From Thomasclavelia spiroformis DSM 1552 (lineage in GTDB: Bacteria; Bacillota_I; Bacilli_A; Erysipelotrichales; Coprobacillaceae), in NCBI RefSeq assembly GCF_025149465.1, contig NZ_CP102275.1, forward strand, positions 2,119,596-2,183,595: a stretch of 64,000 nt of DNA, in the 5' to 3' direction. Shown one piece after another: positions 17,287 to 26,873 of the stretch; position 1 is the stretch's first letter, and the number at the start of each line of letters is the position of its first letter. The translations under genes were made by a program, and so were the position numbers. Below the pieces are notes generated by a model. That model had not been told where the DNA came from. It worked only from the letters and a program-made list of their open reading frames with translations, and ran no database searches.

Positions 17287-18267
17287 AATACTAGCTGTTT
17301 GCATACTACTAATTACACTAACCATTTCATCTTTACTCAAATCTTCAGAATAGATCTTACATAAAATACCAGATTTCATCATCATTAATTCACCATTATC
17401 ATAAAAAGCAACTCCATCTACAAGATCAATTACTTCACCATCTATTTCTTCAACATTCACTTCATTACTTGGGACCATTGGAGATTCAATAACAGTAAAA
17501 CTTTTATCACCAGTAAACTTTAAAATATGATTAGTAGTTCCATCTATAGTCGATACTTTTTCACTATCTAATGTACTTCCCATTAATGCAACTGGATATA
17601 AAGGTAGTTCACTTGCTACATCTGCATATTCATTAGTACTCTTTTCTAAAATACTTTTTTCATCAAAATCATTTTTATCTAATTTAGTATCTGTTTTAAA
17701 TTCAGTAAAATTAGCTGTAATAATCTCAGAATCATCTTTATCTAACACTATAACCTGTTTAGGTGATAAAGACTTGTCAAAAATCATTTCTTGGCTAACA
17801 ATCCTTGAATCATTTGGATAAGTAACTTTACTTCTAACTTGATATCCAGTCTTTATTTTTTCTACCTCACCTTCTTCTAATAAACTTATTAAAGATTGAT
17901 AAATATATGGTTTAGGGGAATTATTAGGCCAATCACTTTGAAATTTAAATACTTGATTTAAAGTTGGGGTTAGTACAAAAACACCTTCTGTATTTTTTAC
18001 AATAATTTGTGATTGGTTTAATGATTTATCATAAAGTTCAACTTTATAATACTCATCCTTTTTTTCCTTAAAATAACTTACATTTACCAAATAACTCTTT
18101 AATTCATCGTTTTCAACCATTTCCATATTACATGTAAGGACATATTTATCATAAGCTTTAACTTTTTCAATTGTTTTATCCAATGAAGTATCCTTGAATT
18201 TAAAAAATATTAATGATCCCACCACCAATGCTACAGCCACAGCAATACCAATATATATCTTTTTCAA
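17281..18267 (-). CDS. LolA-like/YdcC-type membrane-anchored protein (DUF4367-like C-terminus)
   Basis: 328 residues: an N-terminal transmembrane/signal segment (about 4-22), then a beta-rich domain like the LolA/RseB superfamily (about 35-220; NMEMVENDELKSYLVNVSYF, EYYKVELYDK, VFVLTPTLNQVFKF), then a second small domain (about 240-325). Bacillus YdcC is a sigma-E-dependent sporulation lipoprotein of this fold encoded directly before alr; the same arrangement here supports the assignment. No lipobox cysteine is seen. The start is taken as a TTG at 18267, 5 nt after GGGGGTG; upstream ATGs have no ribosome binding site. Confidence 0.72.
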   Translation of the reverse strand: MKKIYIGIAVAVALVVGSLIFFKFKDTSLDKTIEKVKAYDKYVLTCNMEMVENDELKSYLVNVSYFKEKKDEYYKVELYDKSLNQSQIIVKNTEGVFVLTPTLNQVFKFQSDWPNNSPKPYIYQSLISLLEEGEVEKIKTGYQVRSKVTYPNDSRIVSQEMIFDKSLSPKQVIVLDKDDSEIITANFTEFKTDTKLDKNDFDEKSILEKSTNEYADVASELPLYPVALMGSTLDSEKVSTIDGTTNHILKFTGDKSFTVIESPMVPSNEVNVEEIDGEVIDLVDGVAFYDNGELMMMKSGILCKIYSEDLSKDEMVSVISSMQTASIK

Positions 18268-18360
18268 AATCGCACCCCCATTAATAAAATATGTTAATTT
18301 ATCAATATTATGTATAAAGTTATATTTTATTGGATACACTTTAATAAGGAGGATGAAATA

Positions 18361-18561
18361 ATGAACATATTACAAAAGATTTCTTTAATCCTAACAATTA
18401 TAGGTGCTATAAATTGGGGATTAATAGGTTTATTCAATTTTAATCTTGTTGATTCACTATTTGGAGTCGATAGCTTTTTATCAATGCTTATCTATATATT
18501 AGTAGGAATTGCAGGACTTATTAACATTATGTTACTATTTATAGATTTAGATACAAAATAA
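18361..18561 (+). CDS. DUF378 family small membrane protein
   Basis: 66 residues with two transmembrane helices: GAINWGLIGLFNFNLVD in the first half, the hallmark of DUF378 (YuzA-like), and ILVGIAGLINIMLLF in the second. Function unknown. AAGGAGG upstream fixes the ATG at 18361. Divergent from ydcC-alr and convergent with the HAD gene. Confidence 0.85.
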   Translation: MNILQKISLILTIIGAINWGLIGLFNFNLVDSLFGVDSFLSMLIYILVGIAGLINIMLLFIDLDTK

Positions 18562-18581
18562 AGAGTAGTTACCTACTCTTT
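18560..18581. terminator. Bidirectional terminator between DUF378 and HAD genes
   Basis: 9-bp perfect stem (AAAGAGTAG / CTACTCTTT), 4-nt loop, overlapping the ends of both convergent genes. Confidence 0.7.
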
Positions 18582-19196
18582 AATTATAAATGGGGTCATT
18601 TCTCCATTTTTTTTATTTATTCTTATTCTATTTTTTACCATTTTCAACATTGGAATATCATGTAATGAATCAGAATATGCATATGAATTATCATAATCAA
18701 TTTCTAAACCCAACTGTTTAAGAATACTATTTAAACGAACTACTTTTTCAGCATTTTTACAATTTTTTCCAATCATCCTACTAGTGTACTTACCATCAAC
18801 AATCTTTGTTTTCGTTCCTAAAATTCCATCAACCGGCAAATCACAAAAACGTAAATAACCTTCAATCGATGCAGAACAAATATAAATCATATATCCTTGT
18901 TCTTTTTTATTTTTCAACTCATCAACAACATTTGAATAATATTTAGGCACTAAAGAAGATTGATAAAAATCTCTCAACTCATCATCACTTAAATTATCCA
19001 TCGGAAATAACCATGATGATTTCAACTTTTGAAATTCAACAATTTTCAATAAATATAACGGATACAAAACAACAACTTTCAATAATTTAAAAATCGATAA
19101 CGGATGTCTTTTAAAATAATAAATTAATAACGCTTTTCCCGAATCACCATGAATCAGCGTATCATCAAAATCAAAAAAAGCAAACTTTTGCTTCAC
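18573..19196 (-). CDS. HAD-superfamily phosphatase (HAD-IB type)
   Basis: 207 residues. HAD motif I DFDDTLI carries the nucleophile Asp and the +2 Asp; motif II is YICSAS; motif IV lies in AYSDSLHDIPML. The helical cap between motifs I and II is of the C1 (SerB-like/IB) type. Substrate unknown; the preceding deoD gene overlaps it by one base, so a role in nucleoside or sugar-phosphate turnover is possible but unproven. Confidence 0.82.
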   Translation of the reverse strand: MKQKFAFFDFDDTLIHGDSGKALLIYYFKRHPLSIFKLLKVVVLYPLYLLKIVEFQKLKSSWLFPMDNLSDDELRDFYQSSLVPKYYSNVVDELKNKKEQGYMIYICSASIEGYLRFCDLPVDGILGTKTKIVDGKYTSRMIGKNCKNAEKVVRLNSILKQLGLEIDYDNSYAYSDSLHDIPMLKMVKNRIRINKKNGEMTPFIIKE

Positions 19197-19897
19197 TAAG
19201 CAATCTCCAAAGCAATTTCCATCATCGTAACAAACGTTTTTTCACGTTCTTTAGCTGTTGTTTGTTCATCAGATATTAAAGAATCCGAAACAGTCAATAA
19301 CGTTAATGCCTTTTTATTTAAATAAGCCGCTGTTGCAAATAAGGCATATGATTCCATTTCAACTCCTAAACAACCAATTGACGCCCATTTTTCAGTTGTA
19401 TTACTATTAGCATGATAAAAGATATCTGAAGATAAAACATTTCCCACATGATAGCTCACATTTAGTTGACGAGCTTTCATAACTGCTTTTTCCAACAAAT
19501 CAAAATCACTGATCGCACTATAAATTCCAGGCAATTCATATTGATAAGCAAAATTAGAATCTGTACAACATCCTTGTACAATAATAATATCCCTTAAACA
19601 AACATCTTTTCTAAAAGAACCACATGATCCAATTCTAATAATTGTTTCTACTCCATACTGACTAAACAATTCATAACTATAAATTCCCATTGATGGCATT
19701 CCCATACCCGAACCCATAATAGAAACTTTTTTCCCTTTATAGTTTCCTGTATAACCCAACATATTTCTAACACTATTAAACTGCTTAACTTCTGTTAAAT
19801 ACGTATCAGCTAAAAACTTTGCTCTAAGCGGATCACCTGGCATTAAAACAGTTTTTGCAATTTCACCAACAGAAGCCTCATTATGTGGTGTAGACAT
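19196..19897 (-). CDS. deoD: Purine nucleoside phosphorylase, DeoD type
   Basis: 233 residues of the hexameric NP-I family, which phosphorolyses purine (deoxy)nucleosides to base and (deoxy)ribose-1-phosphate. N-terminal TPHNEA with the ribose-contacting His, VLMPGDPLRAK phosphate site, SIMGSGMGMPSMGIYSYEL, IRIGSCGSF, VEMESYALF and the catalytic Asp in VSDSL. AAGGGGG precedes the ATG. It forms an operon with the thiol lipoprotein (upstream, 1-nt gap) and the HAD phosphatase (1-nt overlap). Confidence 0.95.
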   Translation of the reverse strand: MSTPHNEASVGEIAKTVLMPGDPLRAKFLADTYLTEVKQFNSVRNMLGYTGNYKGKKVSIMGSGMGMPSMGIYSYELFSQYGVETIIRIGSCGSFRKDVCLRDIIIVQGCCTDSNFAYQYELPGIYSAISDFDLLEKAVMKARQLNVSYHVGNVLSSDIFYHANSNTTEKWASIGCLGVEMESYALFATAAYLNKKALTLLTVSDSLISDEQTTAKEREKTFVTMMEIALEIA

Positions 19898-19898
19898 A

Positions 19899-20366
19899 TT
19901 ATTCCCCCTTTATTTTACCATCTTTGAAATAATAATATGTATCATTATCCATCGGTTCACCTAGTTTACCATCATTAATAGCAGAAATTAGATTTTCTAA
20001 AAAATAATCAACATCTTCAACTCCAAGTTGAGCAAAATATCCATCAAGCACTAAAAACGGACCAAATCCATAATCATCCTGATTAAAATCTATTATATTA
20101 TTAACAACCTCATCATACGCATTTCTAACTTCATCAACACTCTCACGATCATCCATATTATATTTGACAATTTTCATATGATCTCCGAATTCTTCTTCAA
20201 TTAATGGCAATCCATTCTTTGAAAAATACTCACAATTTGAACATCCTTCTACATAAAAATATTTTAACGTATAAGTCCCTGTATAACTATTTTTTTCTTT
20301 AGTTTGGCACCCAATCAAACCAATACATAAAATCATTACTAACAATATTCTAACTATCTTTTTCAT
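19899..20366 (-). CDS. Thioredoxin-like lipoprotein with CxxC motif
   Basis: 155 residues. Signal peptide with lipobox LIGC at about 18-21 directs lipidation of the cysteine. The following domain begins KYFYVEGCSNCEYF, with the CSNC redox motif after a beta strand, as in thioredoxin-fold proteins, and contains GFGPFLVLDGYFAQLG as the cis-Pro region. Probably an extracytoplasmic thiol protein of unknown target. GAGGTG stands 4-5 nt before the ATG at 20366; a start 18 nt upstream is less likely. Confidence 0.75.
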   Translation of the reverse strand: MKKIVRILLVMILCIGLIGCQTKEKNSYTGTYTLKYFYVEGCSNCEYFSKNGLPLIEEEFGDHMKIVKYNMDDRESVDEVRNAYDEVVNNIIDFNQDDYGFGPFLVLDGYFAQLGVEDVDYFLENLISAINDGKLGEPMDNDTYYYFKDGKIKGE

Positions 20367-20427
20367 ATTACACCTCAAAGACATTATAAACTAAAAATAA
20401 TCAAAAGTATACTTTTATAATACCAAA

Positions 20428-20468
20428 AAAAGGTTAGATAAATTGAATATATCAATTATCTAACCTTT
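20428..20468 (-). terminator. Terminator of the large glycosidase gene
   Basis: 13-bp stem (AAAGGTTAGATAA / TTATCTAACCTTT) extended by an inner TTGATA / TATCAA helix with a slipped A; on the minus strand followed by TTTTTGG. Confidence 0.8.
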
Positions 20469-20476
20469 AATTTTAA

Positions 20477-23400
20477 TTAATGTTTTCTTTTTTTAGTTCC
20501 ATATAATACAATTGACGCAAACGCTAAAGTTACAAGTGGATACCATAGATTAGTTGTATCACCTGTTTTTACACTTGTAGTTGTATCACCATTATTTACT
20601 GGTGTATTTACATTAGCTTCTAAGCTATCGATTGCTTTTTCTAATGTAAATTTTGCATTATCTACTTCAACTTGTGAAGCATTTGGATTATCAAATACTG
20701 CTTTTGCTTCATTTAATGCTTTTGTTAATCCATCAAATGTTGCTTTTGTATAATTTACTCCGTTTAATCCTTCTGCCTTATTGATTAATTCTTCTAATAA
20801 ACTCTTATCTGGAATTAATCTTAAGTTCAAGAATGCTGTTACTAATTCACTGTATGCATTGTTTACTTCTTCTTGCATTGCATTTTCATCATTATATACA
20901 GCTACTGCTTCAGTTAACTCTGTTTCAAATGCTGTCCATGTAGTTTCTGTATACTTAATTGATTCTAATCCGCTTACCTTATCGATGAATGCTTTTAATG
21001 CTGTTTTATCTCCTTTGAAGAATTCTAATTTTTGCATTGCACTTGCAAGTCTGTCAAATGCGTTATTTACTTCAACTTGCGAAGCACTAGCATCATTGTA
21101 TACTGCATTAGCTTCATCTCTTGCTGCAATGAATTCATCAACTACTGCTGATACAACATTAGCCAAATCTTCATCAGTAATTACATTAGCCATGTCGATA
21201 GCAATTTTTAAGGCTGTTTTATCTGTATCAATTTCTACCTTTGCCAATGCTTCTTTAGCTGTTGCTAATGCTTCACTAGCTTGTATAACTTCTTCGTCAG
21301 TTATCGCATTAATTACAGTTGCTTTTGCTACTACAAGAGCATCAGCAAATACTTGGTAAGATTCAGCTGTGTAATTATCACTATCAAGTTTTTCCCCTTC
21401 AATAATTGCGGCTTTCAATTCTGCTACATTTATTAACGCTGCTTTCAATTCATTATATTCTTTAGTTAATAAATCTAAAGCATTTTTAGATGCAGTATTC
21501 ATTATTTCAATTTTAGCTACTAAATCTGCTACTGGTTTAGCAGTTACAGTCGAATAATTATCTAAATTAATAGTTTTTGCATCTTCAATAATAGTATTTT
21601 TAACTTGTGTAATTTCATTTTCAGTTGCCATTACATCGTTTTTAGCGACATCAATTTCTACTGCTGCTGCGAAGTTTTGTCCATTATGAGTTGATAAAGC
21701 TGTTAAACGAATACCATAACCGGTATAGTCTTTATCTAACTCAACAATATTTTCGTTACTTTCACTTGAGAAAGTTCCTTCTTTAATTACAGTATAATTA
21801 CCTTGAGCATCTTTAATTTCTAAACGATAATCTTTAATTAAACCGTTTGAACTAGAACCACGTCCAGTGTATAAAAACTTATCAAAAGTTTCTTCTCCAC
21901 CAAAATCAACTGCAATCCAATGTGGTTCACTACATGTATCTTGACCTACATAATTAGTATGCCACCATGAATTTTTATTTCCATCAATAGCTGCCATAGC
22001 ATTGGCATCACCAGTAGTTCCTGTCATTTCTGAACAAGCAGTTGCAGTCCAATTTTCATGTGATGGAGTAACAATGTCAGCAATTTCATTACTTAACGCC
22101 TTTACTTCATCATATCCAACCGAGCTATTTTTTACTGTGATTTGAGCAAGTTTACCTGTAAAATCAGCATCTCCTACAACAATATTACCACCTTGAATAT
22201 TTTCATTTATATGATTTTTATCATATACAGAATTTGATAATTTTCCATCAACATATACTTTAAGCATTCCATTTGCTTCACGAACTACGTTAATTGAATG
22301 AGGATTTCCATCATTAACATTTCCAACTACTTTAGAAGTTGTAGATGTAGGAACGTATTCATCAGTTCCAAATGTTCCGTGAGCTTTTTCTTCTACTGTT
22401 GTTACAGTTTCTTTAGAGCTTACAGAAAGATCTTTTACTTTAAATACTACATATCCATCTTCGTCGATTGAAACAGATACGTCATTTCCTAATTTTACTA
22501 AATTTACATTTGTAGCTTCAGTTTCTACTCCTAAATTAACACTGAAATCTTCGATTCCTTTAAGCTGTTTATCAGTATCTACTGTGTATGCTTTATTAAT
22601 ACCACCTAACCAGATTGTATCTTGATTAGCATTATAAGTATCTTCAATACCTTTAGCATCTTTTAAATCATCTTGTCCAGATACACTTGCTACAACACCA
22701 TCTTTATAATATGCAACTTTAATATCTTGTGTTAATTCATTATTATTGAAATCTTTTACTCCTGTTACAGCAACATTAGCATGAGCAGTAATACTATCAG
22801 CACTTAATACTACTGTTCTGTAATCATCTTTTAATTGTGCACTTACTTCTTTACCATCAACAGTATAAGTTCCACCTTGAATTCTTTCGCTAAATTTCAA
22901 TGTGATTTCATTATTGCCAGTTGATTTAGCTGAAACAATTTTTGGAGCAACATTATCTTGATGTCCATATTGTTGAATAATTGTTTGATGTGGAGCTAAA
23001 GTAACAGTAATTGTATCACCATAAGAAATTATACCTTCAATATTACCTTCTGCATATGGATATACCTGCACTCCAATTACATCTTTTAATGTTGGTTGAG
23101 CACCAACTACATCCGTAATTTCAAGTGAATATGTTTGTTCTTGATCAGTTGGGTTTGTAAATGAAACAATTCCTTCATTTCCATTCCAGCTTGAATATCC
23201 ATAAACACCGTCTTTTGGTTGGTTACCAAATAATTTTGCATTTTTCAATACATTATGATTTTCTTCTGCCCATGCAAGTGCATCAGCAGTTACTTGCCAT
23301 TTTGCTTCATCCATAATAGATGGAGAATAATATAATTCCCAGAAAGCAGTACCACGAACTGCATTAGCGAATAAAAATTCTCTAAATACTTCTGTAGTTG

Positions 23401-26245
23401 CATAACTTCCGTCAGATACACCATAAATTGGATCATGGTTATAAATATTCTTTAATGGGAATTGAATTTGATTATGTTTATATAATTGATAATAAACTTG
23501 ATCACGATAATAGATTTTTTGTTGATGTCTTTCACCGGTACCTAATTGTCCTGTATCACCTGAATCTTGTACCCAAATAGTATTTACCCATTGTAATAAC
23601 CATGGACTTAAGTTTACATAACATGTTGCATTAATGAAAATATTTGGATTATTTTCTCTTACATGATCAAATAAATCTGTCCATGCCTCCCACATATCTG
23701 AAGTAAAATACATGTTGTTGTCACCACCAACCATATGGTCATGATCAGGATCGTTACATGGCCTAGATGCAAATCCATCCCATTTCCAGTATTCTACGTT
23801 AAATCTATTTTGATAATCAATTGCCATTGTTTCAAAATTTTTAAGATATTTTCTTGATCCTGTACAAACTACCGTTCCAAGAGCTGAATTAGGTTGTGCA
23901 TATCCTGTACCTGAAGCTTCAATATATCTACCAAAACCACCAAAGTAATTATATCCACCTTGTGGCCCAACCCAAACCCCAAATGTTGAGCCAAATTTAT
24001 TTGCTAATGAACTAGATGTATATAGTTCATTAGGAAATTTATTGTTAAATTCCCAGAATCCTGTTTGATTTGGTGTTCCACTTCCTGAATCTTGTCCAGG
24101 TCCTACATAAGTGGTATCACCAATTACAGAATAATAATTATTCCATCCATCATCTACTACATATGAATCTAGTGGCTCTACACCATTTTTAGCTAGTTCT
24201 TTTTCTATACCATTGAAAGAACTTGCAATACTTTCATCAGTAATTGACATCATATTATCATACCATGAATTGTATTGTTTTCTAAAGTCAGTTGGTGTTG
24301 CAATATCTTCGATATAATCAAAGAAATCTGTTTGTACTACTGAAGTATCAGTACCTTGAGCTGCACCTACTACATTTTGCCAAGTAACAAACTTACCATC
24401 AGTTGTAAGCTGATTATCTTTTTGCATACGAGTAAATGTTTTACCTGAATAATAACGAATTTGTGTTTCATTATCTTTAATAATTGTGTCAGTTGCAGGG
24501 AACTCTGATCCAATGAATAAACCATTCACGTAAATTGGTTGTCCTAACATTAATTCATGTTGACCAATCCACATTGATGAAATTTGGCTATCATCAGGAT
24601 GACACCACACACCTTGTGTATCTTCTGGTAATACAAATCTATCTGTATCAATATAATCAATTTGTGCTTTATCTTTGTCACTTACACTTATTTCTAAGAA
24701 AGAACGCATATAATGATCACCTGATTTTAATACAACTACTTGATCAATATCATAAGTTACCCCATTAATTTCATATGGTTCATAAGAAATAGTTAATTTC
24801 TTACCATTTTCCACATTTTCAACTTCAGTTCCTTCATATACTAATGCGCTTGATAATATTGCATCTTTTGAAATTGGTTTAACTTCAGTATTATAGTTAG
24901 GCCCGTAATATTGATCAGTATAAAGATTTAATTCAGCACTTGTAAACTCTTGAGCTGAACCTATAGCACATGTTTTTTGTACTAATCTTACATATCTTGT
25001 AGCATATGGTTTATAGAAATTAGCATAAACACGATCACCTACATTATGTAAATCTCCTTCATCATGAAGATTATAAGCTTCTTTTGTAAAGTTTCCCGCA
25101 CCAGCTAAATTCCATTTAGCTCCATCATCACTAACGTATAATTCAAATTCTCCTAATGTTCCATTTATACCATAGTTAGCATCTGGATATCCTGGACGTT
25201 TATCAATAGATAATGAACGTACTGTTTGTTCACTGCCTAAATCAATATCAACAGTAAACGGATTACCATTTACAGTATATTCATTTGGATGAGTATCCAA
25301 ACTACCATCAATTAATTTTTCTGTTTCGCTATCACTCATGATATTTCCATTAGCATTTTTAATAGTGACAGACCAATCACCACGATCTAATACCTGTTTA
25401 GGTTCAACAACCTTTTGAGTTTTTGTGATTTCTTGATCATAAAAATCAATTTCAGCACTTGAAAATTCTTGAACACTTCCTAGTGCGACTCCTGTTTGAA
25501 CAACCCTTACATATTGTGTTTCAACTGGAGCATCAAAATTTACAAAAACCATATCCCCAACATTATATAAATCCCCATCTTGATGAAGGTTATAATCTTC
25601 TTCTGTAAATTCTCCTTCAGTTAATTTTGTATAGTCATTACCATCTTCACTTATCCAAATTTCATAACTTCCCATTGTTCCATTAATTCCATATTTAGAA
25701 TCTTGATATCCTGGACGTTTATTAACTGACATACCAGCAATTGTTTGAACAGTTCCAAAATTAATGTCTAATGTAAAAGGATATCCACTTATTTGATAAT
25801 AATCAACATATGTATCTAAGTTATCATCAAATAAAGTATCTGTTTGTGCCTGTGGAAAAGTTTGGCTATCATTTTTCAATGTAGCACTCCATCCATCTGT
25901 AGGTAAAGAGTCTGTATAAATCCATTCTGGGTCATTTGTTATTATTTCTTCATCGTCTTTTCCACTATCATTAGAAGCAATTGTATTAATAACAAAATCT
26001 TCTGAACCACTTTGTGGCTGTAAATTTAAATCAATACGTTTATTTAAAATTGAACTAGTTAAAATTGCTTTATTTTTAATTGAAAACTCTCTTGAAATAT
26101 AGTCATTCCCAATTGATACAACATTATCATCCACATTTGTAACAACATCGCTAAAGGCCTTTACTTTAGTATTACTACCAACAGTTAAACCACCAACGAT
26201 TAGGGAACAAGATAATACCGTGCTAAACAGCTTTTTTATTTTCAT
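20477..26245 (-). CDS. Cell-wall-anchored multidomain glycoside hydrolase (GH36-like, clan GH-D)
   Basis: 1922 residues, secreted and wall-bound. Signal peptide about 1-30; two tandem discoidin/F5-8-type C (CBM32-like) modules about 110-270 and 285-445, similar to each other (PGY..YGINGT, EFxSAE); catalytic region about 455-1095; Ig-like module about 1098-1185; LamG-like about 1195-1375; third discoidin module about 1390-1535; FIVAR-type helical repeats about 1545-1875; then SVKTGDTTN (1891-1899), a hydrophobic helix and KKRKH, a non-LPxTG sortase-type anchor. In the catalytic part VVDDGWN (698-699), WKWDGF (Asp823, nucleophile candidate) and VQDSGDTG (Asp894/897) match the clan GH-D pattern, suggesting an alpha-galactosidase or alpha-N-acetylgalactosaminidase on mucin or blood-group glycans. 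Substrate is inference. Ribosome binding site weak (GGGGATG). Confidence 0.8.
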   Translation of the reverse strand: MKIKKLFSTVLSCSLIVGGLTVGSNTKVKAFSDVVTNVDDNVVSIGNDYISREFSIKNKAILTSSILNKRIDLNLQPQSGSEDFVINTIASNDSGKDDEEIITNDPEWIYTDSLPTDGWSATLKNDSQTFPQAQTDTLFDDNLDTYVDYYQISGYPFTLDINFGTVQTIAGMSVNKRPGYQDSKYGINGTMGSYEIWISEDGNDYTKLTEGEFTEEDYNLHQDGDLYNVGDMVFVNFDAPVETQYVRVVQTGVALGSVQEFSSAEIDFYDQEITKTQKVVEPKQVLDRGDWSVTIKNANGNIMSDSETEKLIDGSLDTHPNEYTVNGNPFTVDIDLGSEQTVRSLSIDKRPGYPDANYGINGTLGEFELYVSDDGAKWNLAGAGNFTKEAYNLHDEGDLHNVGDRVYANFYKPYATRYVRLVQKTCAIGSAQEFTSAELNLYTDQYYGPNYNTEVKPISKDAILSSALVYEGTEVENVENGKKLTISYEPYEINGVTYDIDQVVVLKSGDHYMRSFLEISVSDKDKAQIDYIDTDRFVLPEDTQGVWCHPDDSQISSMWIGQHELMLGQPIYVNGLFIGSEFPATDTIIKDNETQIRYYSGKTFTRMQKDNQLTTDGKFVTWQNVVGAAQGTDTSVVQTDFFDYIEDIATPTDFRKQYNSWYDNMMSITDESIASSFNGIEKELAKNGVEPLDSYVVDDGWNNYYSVIGDTTYVGPGQDSGSGTPNQTGFWEFNNKFPNELYTSSSLANKFGSTFGVWVGPQGGYNYFGGFGRYIEASGTGYAQPNSALGTVVCTGSRKYLKNFETMAIDYQNRFNVEYWKWDGFASRPCNDPDHDHMVGGDNNMYFTSDMWEAWTDLFDHVRENNPNIFINATCYVNLSPWLLQWVNTIWVQDSGDTGQLGTGERHQQKIYYRDQVYYQLYKHNQIQFPLKNIYNHDPIYGVSDGSYATTEVFREFLFANAVRGTAFWELYYSPSIMDEAKWQVTADALAWAEENHNVLKNAKLFGNQPKDGVYGYSSWNGNEGIVSFTNPTDQEQTYSLEITDVVGAQPTLKDVIGVQVYPYAEGNIEGIISYGDTITVTLAPHQTIIQQYGHQDNVAPKIVSAKSTGNNEITLKFSERIQGGTYTVDGKEVSAQLKDDYRTVVLSADSITAHANVAVTGVKDFNNNELTQDIKVAYYKDGVVASVSGQDDLKDAKGIEDTYNANQDTIWLGGINKAYTVDTDKQLKGIEDFSVNLGVETEATNVNLVKLGNDVSVSIDEDGYVVFKVKDLSVSSKETVTTVEEKAHGTFGTDEYVPTSTTSKVVGNVNDGNPHSINVVREANGMLKVYVDGKLSNSVYDKNHINENIQGGNIVVGDADFTGKLAQITVKNSSVGYDEVKALSNEIADIVTPSHENWTATACSEMTGTTGDANAMAAIDGNKNSWWHTNYVGQDTCSEPHWIAVDFGGEETFDKFLYTGRGSSSNGLIKDYRLEIKDAQGNYTVIKEGTFSSESNENIVELDKDYTGYGIRLTALSTHNGQNFAAAVEIDVAKNDVMATENEITQVKNTIIEDAKTINLDNYSTVTAKPVADLVAKIEIMNTASKNALDLLTKEYNELKAALINVAELKAAIIEGEKLDSDNYTAESYQVFADALVVAKATVINAITDEEVIQASEALATAKEALAKVEIDTDKTALKIAIDMANVITDEDLANVVSAVVDEFIAARDEANAVYNDASASQVEVNNAFDRLASAMQKLEFFKGDKTALKAFIDKVSGLESIKYTETTWTAFETELTEAVAVYNDENAMQEEVNNAYSELVTAFLNLRLIPDKSLLEELINKAEGLNGVNYTKATFDGLTKALNEAKAVFDNPNASQVEVDNAKFTLEKAIDSLEANVNTPVNNGDTTTSVKTGDTTNLWYPLVTLAFASIVLYGTKKRKH

Positions 26246-26357
26246 TTTTTTACATCATCCCCGATCCGCATTATTATATTTTGTTTTTAGTAACTCGATT
26301 AAATAATCATTCATTTTAACTAGCTTTTTATACGTATTCCCTCCACAGACAAGAAAA

Positions 26358-26363
26358 ATTATA
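26358..26363 (-). promoter_or_regulatory. -10 element for the glycosidase gene
   Basis: Minus-strand TATAAT about 113 nt before the glycosidase ATG; the -35 is poorly conserved, consistent with a regulated promoter. Confidence 0.4.
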
Positions 26364-26398
26364 ACATTCTGTATTTTTATATTCTTTGCACTTTTTAA

Positions 26399-26412
26399 TG
26401 GAAACGCTTTAA
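26399..26412 (-). promoter_or_regulatory. Possible cre site (CcpA operator) upstream of the glycosidase
   Basis: Minus-strand TTAAAGCGTTTCCA differs at two positions from the palindrome TGAAAGCGTTTTCA. It lies about 36 nt upstream of the TATAAT of the glycosidase gene, a plausible position for carbon catabolite control. The site lies between divergent genes, so it could also affect 26494. Confidence 0.45.
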
Positions 26413-26493
26413 TTTTTATTTTCAGAAAATTATATAATATTGTTGAATAAAAATAATTTTTATAATATAATTAAATATGAAAGGATGATAACT

Positions 26494-26859
26494 ATGAATT
26501 TTGAGTGGTCAACAAACGATATTGCTAAAAAAACAGTTACTATTTATAGTACCAACCTGACATTAAATAAAGCAGCATGCAGGCATTTTGAAGATGTAAA
26601 TTATGTTTTGTTAGGGCTTGATCGAAAAAATAATCTTTTAGGAATTAAACCGATACAAAAACAAGAAATTGATACTCAAATCTATCCAGAAGATCAACTA
26701 CATCGTATTTCAATTGGTAAAAGCTATGGTAGAATTTCAAACAAAACTTTTATTAGAGAATTATCGCAAATTTATCGACTAGATTTAAGTGATAATAAAT
26801 ATTATAAATATGATGCTAGATTTGATGTAATCCATCAAATTCTATTAGTCGATTTATAA
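26494..26859 (+). CDS. Conserved-looking hypothetical protein
   Basis: 121 residues, soluble, no recognised motif. Begins NFEWSTNDIAKKTVTIYSTNLTLNK and contains a beta-rich core (NYVLLGLDRKNNLLGIKPI). AAAGG lies 10 nt before the ATG at 26494; an ATG nine bases upstream abuts that site. It precedes nfeD by 14 nt and is likely cotranscribed with the NfeD-SPFH pair. Confidence 0.6.
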   Translation: MNFEWSTNDIAKKTVTIYSTNLTLNKAACRHFEDVNYVLLGLDRKNNLLGIKPIQKQEIDTQIYPEDQLHRISIGKSYGRISNKTFIRELSQIYRLDLSDNKYYKYDARFDVIHQILLVDL

Positions 26860-26873
26860 AGGGAGGAATTTAA

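Noticed and set aside
20781-21359. 192-codon plus-strand frame opposite the FIVAR repeat region
   Set aside because: Antisense to a repetitive, Ala/Asn-rich coding region; composition is the mirror of the repeats, with no ribosome binding site.
20777-21620. Possible CRISPR or tandem DNA repeats
   Set aside because: The repetition is at protein level (FIVAR-type helices), with variable DNA and no constant spacer pattern. No CRISPR array was seen anywhere in the window.
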